Assembly: GCF_022879575.1 (NCBI RefSeq)
Contig: NZ_CP084263.1
Span: 372,001 to 436,000 of the forward strand
Source of the DNA: Caballeronia sp. SL2Y3
GTDB taxonomy: Bacteria; Pseudomonadota; Gammaproteobacteria; Burkholderiales; Burkholderiaceae
Direction: 5' to 3'
DNA length: 64,000 nucleotides
Part shown: piece by piece, positions 52,919 through 61,298 of the stretch
How positions within the stretch are numbered: the stretch's first letter is position 1
Layout: every line of letters starts with the position of its first letter
Notes under the pieces: model-generated
The model's database searches: none
What the model saw: the letters and a program-made list of their open reading frames with translations, nothing else
Told to the model about the DNA's origin: nothing
Position numbers and translations under genes: made by a program

Positions 52919-54358
52919 ATGAACGCATTGCACTGGATAGGCGGCGAATGGGCCGGCACGCCGACGCTCGACAGCATCGACCCCGCGACGGGCGAAGCCA
53001 TCGGCCAATACGCCGACGGCGGCGCGCACGAAGCGGACGCCGCCATTGCCGCCGCGCGCCATGTGTTCCACCGCACGACGTGGGCGCAGGACGCGCGTTT
53101 GCGCCAGGACGTGCTGCTTGCGTGGGCCGCGGCGCTCGAACAGCAGCGCGATGCGCTGGCGACGCTGCTCACGCGCGAAAATGGCAAGGCGATTGCGCAA
53201 TCGCGCGGCGAGATTGCGGGCGCCATATCGGAGGTGCGCTATTACGCGGGGCTCGCGCGGCATATCGCGGGTCACGTCCTCGAACCGGAACCCGGCACCA
53301 TTTCCACGATGCTGCGCGAAGCCGCGGGCGTCGCGGCGATCATCGTGCCGTGGAACGCGCCGGCCGTGCTGCTCGTGCGCTCGCTCGCGCCCGCGCTCGC
53401 GGCAGGCTGCACGGCGGTCGTGAAACCGGCCGCGCAGACCTCGCTCGTCACGGCCGCGATGCTGCGCTGCTTCGAGCACACCGCGTTGCCTAAGGGCGCA
53501 GTCAACCTCGTGAACGAACAGGCGCACGCCGCCAGTCAACGGCTCGCCGATTCGCACGACGTCGACGTGGTGAGCTTCACGGGATCGACCGCGACCGGCA
53601 AGAAGATCATGGCCGCGGCGGCGGACAGCATGAAGAAGCTCTCGCTCGAACTCGGCGGCAAGTCGTGCTGCCTCGTGTTCGACGATGCCGATATCGCCGC
53701 CATCGCGCCGCGTCTCGCGCGCGCCGCGACCATCATCTCCGGTCAGCAATGCACGGCCGCGCGTCGCGTGCTGGTGCATGCGTCGCGCGCGGCCGAAATG
53801 CGCGAGCATCTCGCGGGCGCGCTCGCCGCGCTGAAAGTGCGACCGGGCATCGAGCCGGCGACGGATATTGGCGCGCTCGTCGATGCGCCCACGCGCGATG
53901 CAGTGGACTGCACCATCGAACGCGCATGCGACATGGCGGATCGCGTGCTGTTGCGCGGCGCGCGCTCGGGCCACGCGTTCCTTTCGCCGACGCTGGTGGA
54001 GCATGACGACCCGAAGGCGTTCTTCTGCCAGGACGAAATCTTCGGGCCGTTCGTCACGCTGGAAGTATTCGAGAGCGAGCAGGAAGCCCTCGCGAAGGCC
54101 AATGACACGGTCTTCGGCCTGTCGGCCAGCGTATGGACGCACGACGGCCCGCGCGCCTTTCGCATGGCGCGTGCGCTGCGTAACGGCACGGTCTGGATCA
54201 ACGACCACAACAAGCTCTTCGCGGAAGCGGAAACCGGCGGATACCGGCAAAGCGGCCTCGGGCGTCTGCATGGCTACGACGCGCTCGCCGACTTCACCGA
54301 GATCAAGCATATCTGCATGCCGTCCGGCGTCGCGCAAGGTATCGCTCCGTTGCGCTGA
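52919..54358 (+). CDS. Aldehyde dehydrogenase family protein
   Basis: 479-residue NAD(P)-dependent ALDH. Catalytic Glu region LELGGKSCCLVFDDAD (about residues 243-258), catalytic Cys in ISGQQCTAARR (about 280), cofactor site FTGSTATGKKIM and a PWNAPA motif (PWNAPAVLLV). It follows the LysR of the furan cluster by 13 nt, so it may oxidise furfural or HMF to the acids (inference). The terminal GYRQSGLGRLHGYDALADFT is typical of the ALDH class acting on hydrophobic aldehydes. Confidence 0.92.
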   Translation: MNALHWIGGEWAGTPTLDSIDPATGEAIGQYADGGAHEADAAIAAARHVFHRTTWAQDARLRQDVLLAWAAALEQQRDALATLLTRENGKAIAQSRGEIAGAISEVRYYAGLARHIAGHVLEPEPGTISTMLREAAGVAAIIVPWNAPAVLLVRSLAPALAAGCTAVVKPAAQTSLVTAAMLRCFEHTALPKGAVNLVNEQAHAASQRLADSHDVDVVSFTGSTATGKKIMAAAADSMKKLSLELGGKSCCLVFDDADIAAIAPRLARAATIISGQQCTAARRVLVHASRAAEMREHLAGALAALKVRPGIEPATDIGALVDAPTRDAVDCTIERACDMADRVLLRGARSGHAFLSPTLVEHDDPKAFFCQDEIFGPFVTLEVFESEQEALAKANDTVFGLSASVWTHDGPRAFRMARALRNGTVWINDHNKLFAEAETGGYRQSGLGRLHGYDALADFTEIKHICMPSGVAQGIAPLR

Positions 54359-54718
54359 TACGTTACGGCAGCGAGCGGCGTTCGCGCGCCTGCCCGTTCG
54401 CCGTCACAGTGAAGCCCGGCAAAAGCAGCGATGCCCGCAGGCGATTCATCGCGAGACCGCCGGGAAACCGCGCCGGCCATTGCTCGCTCCAGCCGTACCG
54501 TTCGCGCAGAACCGTCATCGAGCTGTCGATACATTCGACGCCCACAGGACGATCCGATCCACCGCAAGGCGCGACCGCCTGCGCGCCTTCGCGATGACTC
54601 GGTTACGACGACAGCACGCAGCCGCGCCTAGACCAATCGCTTTGCGTCGCTGCCATCCCAAGGCGCGGCACGACGCTTGCGCGCAATGCTCTCGTATGCA
54701 TCCAGTGGGAGATTCGAA
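54359..54718. other. Intergenic gap after the aldehyde dehydrogenase
   Basis: 360 bp between the ALDH and the Gly-rich protein gene. Its only coding-like frame is on the minus strand (54363-54545, listed separately). The right half holds the promoter of the Gly-rich protein gene. Confidence 0.4.
54363..54545 (-). CDS. Possible small hypothetical protein or remnant
   Basis: A 60-residue frame starting with GTG (MGVECIDSSMTVLRERYGWS ... LLLPGFTVTANGQARERRSLP) with GC-rich third positions and natural amino-acid composition. The open frame continues upstream to about 54602 (PSHREGAQAVAPCGGSDRPV). No known domain. It could be a genuine small gene or the C-terminal end of a lost gene, antisense to no other gene. 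Confidence 0.3.
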   Translation of the reverse strand: MGVECIDSSMTVLRERYGWSEQWPARFPGGLAMNRLRASLLLPGFTVTANGQARERRSLP

Positions 54719-55099
54719 ATGAAAGCGAAACTTGCAGTGACTGCGCTTGCGATCGCACTGTCAGGCGGCGTGAATGTGGCCGGCGCGGCGGGCGCGGGTG
54801 GCGGCATGATCGGCGGCGCGGCGGGCGGCGCCGTCGGCGGAACAAGCGGCGCGGGCACAGGGACGAACGGCGTCAACGGACTGTCCGGCGCGACCGGCGC
54901 CAACACATCGGGGCCGAGCAACGGCGCCGGCATGACGCGCGGCGGCGGCATCGGCGGCGCGAACGACGGCACCATGAGCGCAGCGCCGGGCCGGGGCGGC
55001 ATGCAGCCGCCGGGCGCGACGCGCAACATGTCGTCCGGCGTGACGAGCCCGCAGAACACGCCGTCGCCGGGCGGCGGCGGATCGCGCGGCGGATGGTAA
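54719..55099 (+). CDS. Gly-rich secreted protein
   Basis: 126 residues starting MKAKLAVTALAIALSGGVNV at 54719, with a Sec signal peptide ending near AGA. The mature part is Gly/Ala/Thr/Asn-rich (GGAAGGAVGGTSGAGTGTNG) with no recognisable domain. Comparable low-complexity secreted proteins are common in Burkholderia relatives. It is followed by a strong hairpin at 55121-55146. Confidence 0.65.
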   Translation: MKAKLAVTALAIALSGGVNVAGAAGAGGGMIGGAAGGAVGGTSGAGTGTNGVNGLSGATGANTSGPSNGAGMTRGGGIGGANDGTMSAAPGRGGMQPPGATRNMSSGVTSPQNTPSPGGGGSRGGW

Positions 55100-55120
55100 G
55101 GCACGCGTTTCACGCATCAG

Positions 55121-55146
55121 GCCAGCGCGGTTCGAGCCGCGCTGGC
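55121..55146 (+). terminator. Terminator-like hairpin
   Basis: Perfect 10-bp inverted repeat GCCAGCGCGG / CCGCGCTGGC with a 6-nt loop (ttcgag), 21 nt downstream of the Gly-rich gene stop codon. Confidence 0.65.
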
Positions 55147-55253
55147 GTCATGCATGTTCGCTTCATCGGTGTCTCAATAAAGAGCCGTCAGACGGTAGAA
55201 TAGTCTTAAGTTCTCCCGCCCGCCCGGGCATCCGCAAGCCGTTGCCGACACCG

Positions 55254-56189
55254 ATGCTTGTCCCTATTTAGCCTGCGAACGAAAGCGAGCGCATTGCCGC
55301 GCTCCGCGCACTGAATATTCTCGATACCGCGCCCGAAGAGCGCTTCGACCGCCTGACGCGGCTCGCCAAGCGCCTGTTCGACGTGCCCATCGCACTGGTG
55401 AGTCTGGTCGACGAAAATCGCCAGTGGTTCAAGTCATGCACCGGCCTCAAGACGCGTCAAACGTCGCGCGATGTTTCGTTCTGCGCACATGCCATCGGCG
55501 GCAGCGACGTGTTGATCGTGCCCGATGCCCGCGCCGACGCGCGCTTCCACGACAATCCGCTCGTCATCGGCCCGCCGTTCATCCGCTTTTATGCGGGTTA
55601 TCCGCTGAGCCTGTCCAACGGCGCGAAGCTCGGCACGCTATGTCTCATCGACCAGCAGCCGCGCGCATTCGGCGAGGAAGACCGCCGGCTCTTGCGCGAC
55701 CTCGGCCGCATGGCGGAACAGGAAATGGCCGCGCTGCAACTCGCGACCATCGACGAACTTACGTTGCTTTCGAACCGCCGCGGCTTCGAGACCCTCGCGC
55801 AACATACGCTGAACGTCTGCAAGCGGCTCGCGCGCGAGGCCACGCTGCTTCTGATCGACCTGAACGGTTTTCGCGAGATCAACGATACCTATGGCCACGC
55901 CGAAGGCGACCGCGCGTTGCAGACGTTCTCCGACGTGCTGCGCGATGTGCTTGCCGAAAGCGACGTGATCGCGCGGCTGAGTGGCGACGAGTTCGCCGTG
56001 CTGCTCACCGACACGAGCGCCGAAGACGCCGACGATCTGATCGAACGGCTGCGCCACGCGCTGCGTCAGCGCGAAGCGCGCGTGCATCGCGGCTATTCGA
56101 TCGGCTTCAACGCGCGGCAGACGCAGTTCGACCCGGCGCTTCATCACAGCGTGGCGGACCTGCTCGCCGAAAGCGGCTTCGACGATTAG
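55254..56189 (+). pseudogene. GAF-GGDEF protein with an in-frame amber stop near the start
   Basis: From the ATG at 55254 the frame reads MLVPI then TAG (55269-55271), then continues without interruption as PANESERIAALRALNILDTA ... to 56189. The conserved N-terminal part of the GAF family (RIAALRALNILDTAPEERF, then FDVPIALVSLVDENRQWFK) lies after the stop, so a full protein needs suppression, a non-ATG start downstream, or the stop is recent or an error. The next standard start is GTG 55383, inside the GAF domain. GAF about residues 25-155; GGDEF from ~165 with IDLNGFREINDTYGHAEGDR and a degenerate site RLSGDEF. Confidence 0.65.
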
Positions 56190-56203
56190 GCCGCCGCGAG
56201 ATA

Positions 56204-57145
56204 TCAGCCGTTTTGTTTCGTGCCGTTCAACTCGGCAACGACATCGAACATATGCGGTACATATTCGTCGCCGTGGCCGAGGTTGATGCCGAGCACGTAA
56301 ATCTGCCGCACGGCTTCGGCCAGAATGGCGGTCGATGAATACGAAGCCGCAAGCTGGCTATACGAGCGCATGTCCTTCGCGGCATTTCGGATTGCGAACT
56401 GTTGTCCGCTGTCGTCGCCTTCGAGCAGATACGGAATGAGACGATCGAAAGTCTTGCTATGCGCGCCGCTCAGACGGCACACCGCCGCGAACTCATGCAG
56501 GTCCAACTGCGCTTTCGCGGCCGTGCCGAACGCTTCAGCGAGAATCGCACCGTTCGCCTGCGCAATGAAGTTGTGAATGAGCTTCGCGCGATAGCCCGAC
56601 CCGTGCGCGCCCAAATGATGCACCGTCTCCCCGTACGCAGCCATGAGCGGCCGCACGCGGTCGAGCACCGCTGCATCGCCGCCGACCAGCACGTTGAGCC
56701 GGCCCTCGCGCGCTTCCTTCGGCGTGCGGTTCACGGGCGCATCGAGGAACGCCGCGCCCTTCTCGGCGAATGCGCTGGCCGCTTCGGCGGCGAAGTCGGC
56801 ATCGGCCGTCGTGCTGTCTATCACGATCAGACCGTCGTGCGCGCCCGCGAGCAGGCCATCTTCGCGGAACACGGCATCGCGTACGTGCGGCGTGCCCGTG
56901 ACGCATACGATCACCACATCCACGTTGCGCGCGAGTTCGGCGGCGCTGCCGAGTTCGGTCGCGCCTTGCGCGACCAGTTCTTCGAGCGCCTGACGGCTGC
57001 GGTGCCCGACCACCGAGAGCTTGAATCCCTTCTTCATCACCTGCGAGGCGATGGCGCTGCCCATCAGTCCCAGTCCGATCATGCCGACGCGTTCGATGCG
57101 CGCGGCAGATGCCGTTTCGTTCAGGCTCATGTTGTTCGTGTTCAT
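56204..57145 (-). CDS. NAD(P)-dependent beta-hydroxyacid dehydrogenase (3-HIBDH/GarR-like)
   Basis: 313 residues. Rossmann motif VGMIGLGLMGSAIASQVMKK (about residues 19-38), substrate loop DAPVNRTPKEAREGRLNVLV (canonical DAPVSGG is altered to DAPVNRT) and catalytic Lys in GSGYRAKLIHNFIAQANGAI. Such enzymes reduce 2-hydroxy-3-oxopropionate (tartronate semialdehyde) or oxidise beta-hydroxy acids. It is downstream of the MFS gene in the sugar-acid region. Starts at 57145; a shorter version begins MSLNETA at 57130. Confidence 0.88.
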   Translation of the reverse strand: MNTNNMSLNETASAARIERVGMIGLGLMGSAIASQVMKKGFKLSVVGHRSRQALEELVAQGATELGSAAELARNVDVVIVCVTGTPHVRDAVFREDGLLAGAHDGLIVIDSTTADADFAAEAASAFAEKGAAFLDAPVNRTPKEAREGRLNVLVGGDAAVLDRVRPLMAAYGETVHHLGAHGSGYRAKLIHNFIAQANGAILAEAFGTAAKAQLDLHEFAAVCRLSGAHSKTFDRLIPYLLEGDDSGQQFAIRNAAKDMRSYSQLAASYSSTAILAEAVRQIYVLGINLGHGDEYVPHMFDVVAELNGTKQNG

Positions 57146-57240
57146 TGACGTTGCGCTCAGAAAGTGACGGCTTCTGCATCGACTCTGCGTTGCCCGGAGT
57201 CGATGCAGGTACCGCGTACCTATACCTGCTGTACTGTCCG

Positions 57241-58545
57241 TTATACCGGCAGCTTGCGTTGATAGTTGATGTTGAGTACCGACACCACCTGGAACACGGC
57301 CACGGCAACGAAGAACATCAACGCGAGGAAATACGAGCCCGTCGTCTGCACGATATAGCCGATGAAGATCGGCACGAAGATGCCCGCGATATTGCCGACG
57401 AAGTTCATGATGCCGTTGAGCGTGCCAGTGCGCGCGCGCGTCGCGAGCATCGCGGGCGTCGCCCAGTTGCAGCCGCCGTTCCAGCGCAGGAAGAAGAGCG
57501 CAACGCACAGCAGCGTCACGACCAGGAACGGTGTCTTCACGAAGGCGACGCCGAGCATCGACAACGCGACGGCCGCCGCGCCGATGATCATCATCGAGCG
57601 ATACACCAGGTTCGCACTCGCGCCCGACGCCTTCCACTTGTCGGCGAGCTGACCGCCGAGCACTTCGCCCACGAAGCCGCAGAAGAAGATCAGGAACGTC
57701 GCGCCGCCCAGCGACTTGAGATCGAAACCGTGGACCTTGAACAGGTACGTCGGCAGCCAGGTCATCAGCCCGAAGAAAATCAGGTTGGTGCAGGTATGGC
57801 TCAGGCACATGCCCCACACGGACCGGTACGCGAAGAAGCGAAACAGCGACCCGCCCGCCGCGACCTTCGGCTCGTTCGCGTCTTCTTCGGCGTGCGCGCG
57901 CTCGATGTATGCGGCCTCTTCCTCGCTGATCGACGGATGCTCGCGCGGCGTATTGCGGATATACCACCACGCCCACACGCCGCACAGAATGGTGCCGACG
58001 CCCGCGACCACGAAGGCCGCGCGCCACGAGCCGAGCACCGTCATCAGCGTTGCCACGACGATCGCGCCGACGCCCGAGCCGAGCGCGCTGCCGCCGTCGA
58101 GCAGCGCCGCGCCGCGCGTCTTTTCGTTCTGCGTGAGCCACAGTGCGTTCAGCTTGCCGCCGCCCGGATAGATCGGGGCTTCGGTCACGCCGAGTCCGAG
58201 GCGCGTCAACAACAGCAGGAACCAGCCGGTACTCAGCGCGCCGAGCGCCTGAAAGAAGCCCCAGCCGACGGTCGCGGCGGCGATCAATGCGCGCGGCTTC
58301 AGGCGGTCCGCCAGCATGCCCGACGGGACCTGCATGAACAGATAGGTCCAGAAAAAGGAGCTCAAAATGATTCCCTGCCGTTCCGGCGTGAGGCTGAACT
58401 CCTGCGAGATGGCGGGCATCGCGACCGAAAGCGCCGCACGGTCGATGTAATTGATGGACACGAGCATCAGCAGCAGAAGGAAGATCTTCCACCGCACATT
58501 CGTCATCTTCACGGCTTGCGCACGACTACTGCTGGACACATCCAT
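57241..58545 (-). CDS. MFS transporter, anion:cation symporter (glucarate/galactonate-like)
   Basis: 434-residue, 12-TM MFS protein of the ACS group (GudP/DgoT-like). Visible: TM1 LLLMLVSINYIDRAALSVAM, motif A-like GMLADRLKPRAL, VTEAPIYPGGGKLNALWLTQ, and loop-rich WGMCLSHTCTNLIFFGLMTW. It likely takes up a hexarate or aldonate. It sits between a KDA-dehydratase-like gene (hairpin at 58577-58594 between) and the beta-hydroxyacid dehydrogenase gene. Confidence 0.9.
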   Translation of the reverse strand: MDVSSSSRAQAVKMTNVRWKIFLLLLMLVSINYIDRAALSVAMPAISQEFSLTPERQGIILSSFFWTYLFMQVPSGMLADRLKPRALIAAATVGWGFFQALGALSTGWFLLLLTRLGLGVTEAPIYPGGGKLNALWLTQNEKTRGAALLDGGSALGSGVGAIVVATLMTVLGSWRAAFVVAGVGTILCGVWAWWYIRNTPREHPSISEEEAAYIERAHAEEDANEPKVAAGGSLFRFFAYRSVWGMCLSHTCTNLIFFGLMTWLPTYLFKVHGFDLKSLGGATFLIFFCGFVGEVLGGQLADKWKASGASANLVYRSMMIIGAAAVALSMLGVAFVKTPFLVVTLLCVALFFLRWNGGCNWATPAMLATRARTGTLNGIMNFVGNIAGIFVPIFIGYIVQTTGSYFLALMFFVAVAVFQVVSVLNINYQRKLPV

Positions 58546-58576
58546 TGTCCGTCTCCTAACCAGTCTTATAGTTCAG

Positions 58577-58594
58577 GCGAGCGGAATCGCTCGC
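58577..58594 (-). terminator. Short hairpin between DHDPS-family and MFS genes
   Basis: 7-bp stem GCGAGCG / CGCTCGC with a GAAT tetraloop, 19 nt after the DHDPS-family stop on the minus strand; modest terminator or stabilising hairpin. Confidence 0.45.
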
Positions 58595-58612
58595 TCGTCG
58601 TGCATGAGTGCT

Positions 58613-59536
58613 TCAGTGGCCCCAGCGCAGCACCAGCGGATCGAGCCGGCGCGCGACTTCGAGCAAGCCTTCGCGCGTCTTCGGGTGCACGGACGCAAAC
58701 GGGTGACGCACTGCGTCGGAGCCGATTACGCCGCCTTCCTTCATCAGGATCTTGCAGGCCGAGAGTCCGCACTGGCGGTTCTCGTAGTTGATGAGCGGAA
58801 GCCACTGCTGATAGAGCGATGCCGCCTGCTCCTTGTCGCCGCTCGCGTAGGCATCGACGATCTTGCGGATGCCGTCCGGATAGCCGCCGCCGGTCATCGA
58901 GCCGGTCGCGCCCGCTTCGAGGTCGGGCATCAGCGTGATGGCTTCTTCGCCGTCCCACGGGCCCACGACGCTGTCGCCGCCCAGTTCGATCAGCTCGCGC
59001 AGCTTCGAGGCAGCCTGTGCCGTTTCGATCTTGAAGTACGCGACGTTCTCGATCTCGCGCGCCATGCGTGCGAGAAACGGCGCGGACAGCGGTGTGCCCG
59101 CGACCGGCGCGTCCTGAATCATGATCGGAATGCCGATCGCATCCGACACCTTGCCGAAGAACTCGTAGATGCCCTTCTCGGTCACGCGGATGGTCGCCCC
59201 GTGATACGGCGGCATGATCATGACCATCGCCGCGCCCGCATCCTGCGCAGCGCGGCTGCGGCGTGCGCAGACGTCGGTGCTGAAATGCGTCGTCGTGACG
59301 ATCACCGGCACGCGGCCGGCCACGTGTTCGAGCACTACGCGCATCACCGTGTCGCGCTCTTCATCGGACAATGCGAATTGCTCGGAGAAGTTGGCGAGAA
59401 TGCACAGGCCGTTGGAACCGGCATCGATCATGAAGTCGACGCAACGCTTCTGGCCTTCGAGATCGAGTTGTCCCGCCTCGTCGAAGATCGTCGGAACGAC
59501 GGGAAAGACACCGCGGTATGAGGTCGTGTTATTCAT
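58613..59536 (-). CDS. Dihydrodipicolinate synthase family, L-2-keto-3-deoxyarabonate dehydratase-like
   Basis: 307-residue TIM-barrel class I aldolase-fold enzyme. It starts MNNTTSYRGVFPVVPTIFDE and has the Schiff-base Lys in NVAYFKIETAQAAS (about residue 172), preceded by IMPPYHGAT. The sequence pattern (LCILANFSEQFALSDEERD; GSMTGGGYPDGIRKIVDA) matches L-2-keto-3-deoxyarabonate dehydratases, which give 2-oxoglutarate semialdehyde. Neighbouring UxaA-type dehydratase and MFS genes fit a sugar-acid route. A 5-keto-4-deoxyglucarate dehydratase is a less likely alternative. Confidence 0.82.
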   Translation of the reverse strand: MNNTTSYRGVFPVVPTIFDEAGQLDLEGQKRCVDFMIDAGSNGLCILANFSEQFALSDEERDTVMRVVLEHVAGRVPVIVTTTHFSTDVCARRSRAAQDAGAAMVMIMPPYHGATIRVTEKGIYEFFGKVSDAIGIPIMIQDAPVAGTPLSAPFLARMAREIENVAYFKIETAQAASKLRELIELGGDSVVGPWDGEEAITLMPDLEAGATGSMTGGGYPDGIRKIVDAYASGDKEQAASLYQQWLPLINYENRQCGLSACKILMKEGGVIGSDAVRHPFASVHPKTREGLLEVARRLDPLVLRWGH

Positions 59537-59595
59537 AGTTAGGAATGCGATGGTTAAGGGTTGAGTACCGGATGTGACCGGACTTCCATGCGCCT

Positions 59596-61170
59596 TCAGG
59601 TGATCGCGCCGATCTGCCAGGGCACGAATTCATTCTGGCCGTAGCCGTGAATCTCGCTGCGGGTGCGCTCGCCCGATGCCGTGTCGAGCATCAGCTGGAA
59701 GAGGGCTTCGCCCATTTCCTCGATGCTCTTCTCGCCGCTCAGAATCGGGCCGCAGTTCAGGTCCATGTCTTCCTGCTGGCGGTTCCACAGCGCGTCGTTG
59801 GTCGCGATCTTGAGCGAAGGCGACGGCGCGCAGCCGTAGGCCGAGCCGCGTCCCGTCGTGAAGCAGATCAGGTTCGCGCCGCCTGCCACCTGCCCTGTCG
59901 CGGAGATCGGGTCGTAGCCGGGCGTGTCCATGAAGACGAGGCCCTTCGCATCCACGCGCTGCGCGTATTCGTAGACTTCGACGAGATTCGTATTGCCCGC
60001 CTTCGCGATGCCGCCGAGCGACTTTTCGAGCACGGTGGTCAAGCCGCCGGCCTTGTTGCCCGCCGACGGATTGTTGTTCATCGCAGCGCGGTTGCGCGCG
60101 CAATAGTCTTCCCACCAGTGGATGCGCGCCACCAGCTTTTCGCCGACCTCGCGATTGATCGCGCGGCGCGTGAGCAGATGCTCCGCGCCGTAAATCTCGG
60201 GCGTTTCGGAGAGAATCGCGGTACCGCCGTGCGCCACGAGCAGGTCCACGGCTGCGCCGAGCGCGGGATTCGCGGAGATGCCCGAATAGCCATCCGAGCC
60301 GCCGCATTGCAGCCCGACGATCAAATGCGATGCCGGCACCGGCTGGCGCTCCACGCGATTCGCGGAAGCGAGCATGCCCTTCACCACCTCGATGCCGTGC
60401 GCCACCGTCTTCGCGGTGCCGCCGGTTTCCTGAATGCTGAACGTCTGGAGAAACGGCGCTTCGCTGAGGCCCTGCGTTTCCAAAATGCGCGAAATCTGGT
60501 TCGTCTCGCAGCCGAGGCCGATGACGAGGACGCCCGCGAAGTTCGCGTGCGTCGCATAGCCGCCGAGCGTTCGCTGGAGCATCGCGAGCCCCTCGCCTTC
60601 AGGGTCGACCGCGCAGCCCGCGCCGTGCGTCAATGCGACGACGCCGTCCACGTTCGGATAAGCTGCGAGGCTCGCGGGGTTCGTGTCGCGGCGAAAGTGA
60701 TCGGCAATCGCGCGGGCGACGGTCGCCGAGCAGTTCACCGAGGTCAGAATGCCGATGTAATTGCGCGTCGCCACGCGCCCGTCCGGACGCACGATGCCGT
60801 CGAACGTGGCGGGCGTCTTCGCGTACTGCGTGGCGCGGGCGCTTGCGCTGAACGCGTAGTCGCGATCGAATTCACCCATCGCGACGTTATGCGTGTGAAC
60901 GTGCTCGCCCGGCGCAATGGCGCGGCTCGCGAAGCCGATGATCTGGCCGTAGCGCCGCACCGCTTCGCCTTCATGGATGGCGCGCGTCGCGATCTTATGG
61001 CCCGGCGGAATGAGTCCGGATACGGTGATGCCTTCGTCGGGGAGCCGCGCCCCGCCGACCAGTTGCTCCCGCGCGATGACTACGTCGTCGTCACGGTGCA
61101 GGCGAATAACGGGGGATCGTGGCCGGGCTTCGTCGAGCCGGCCAGTTATGTCTTGGCTTGCGTTCTGCAT
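59596..61170 (-). CDS. UxaA/GarD-family sugar-acid dehydratase
   Basis: 524-residue dehydratase. An N-terminal SAF domain (VIRLHRDDDVVIAREQLVGG, residues ~20-110) precedes the UxaA catalytic part: DGRVATRNYIGILTSVNCSA, GLGCETNQISR, SHLIVGLQCGGSDGYSGISA and CFTTGRGSAYGCAPSPSLKI; C-terminal FVPWQIGAIT is usual. Members dehydrate altronate or galactarate with Fe2+. Length is that of GarD rather than short UxaA (~495). The start at 61170 follows a 15-bp palindrome. Which sugar acid is used is not determined. Confidence 0.87.
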   Translation of the reverse strand: MQNASQDITGRLDEARPRSPVIRLHRDDDVVIAREQLVGGARLPDEGITVSGLIPPGHKIATRAIHEGEAVRRYGQIIGFASRAIAPGEHVHTHNVAMGEFDRDYAFSASARATQYAKTPATFDGIVRPDGRVATRNYIGILTSVNCSATVARAIADHFRRDTNPASLAAYPNVDGVVALTHGAGCAVDPEGEGLAMLQRTLGGYATHANFAGVLVIGLGCETNQISRILETQGLSEAPFLQTFSIQETGGTAKTVAHGIEVVKGMLASANRVERQPVPASHLIVGLQCGGSDGYSGISANPALGAAVDLLVAHGGTAILSETPEIYGAEHLLTRRAINREVGEKLVARIHWWEDYCARNRAAMNNNPSAGNKAGGLTTVLEKSLGGIAKAGNTNLVEVYEYAQRVDAKGLVFMDTPGYDPISATGQVAGGANLICFTTGRGSAYGCAPSPSLKIATNDALWNRQQEDMDLNCGPILSGEKSIEEMGEALFQLMLDTASGERTRSEIHGYGQNEFVPWQIGAIT

Positions 61171-61176
61171 GATGTG

Positions 61177-61191
61177 AACCCGTAACGGGTT
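61177..61191. promoter_or_regulatory. Palindrome in the leader of the UxaA-family gene
   Basis: Perfect 15-bp palindrome AACCCGT-A-ACGGGTT ending 6 nt before the ATG at 61170 (minus strand). It could be an operator for the divergent LysR or another regulator, or a small hairpin over the ribosome binding site. No canonical Shine-Dalgarno is otherwise visible there. Confidence 0.5.
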
Positions 61192-61298
61192 TCTCGAGTG
61201 TCGTCTCCGAGACCGACTATACGGTTGCCGGACGCGGCATGTATATTGAATTGTTTCCATCCCCCGATCACTTCTCCTACTTGCCCCGCGACTCGCCG

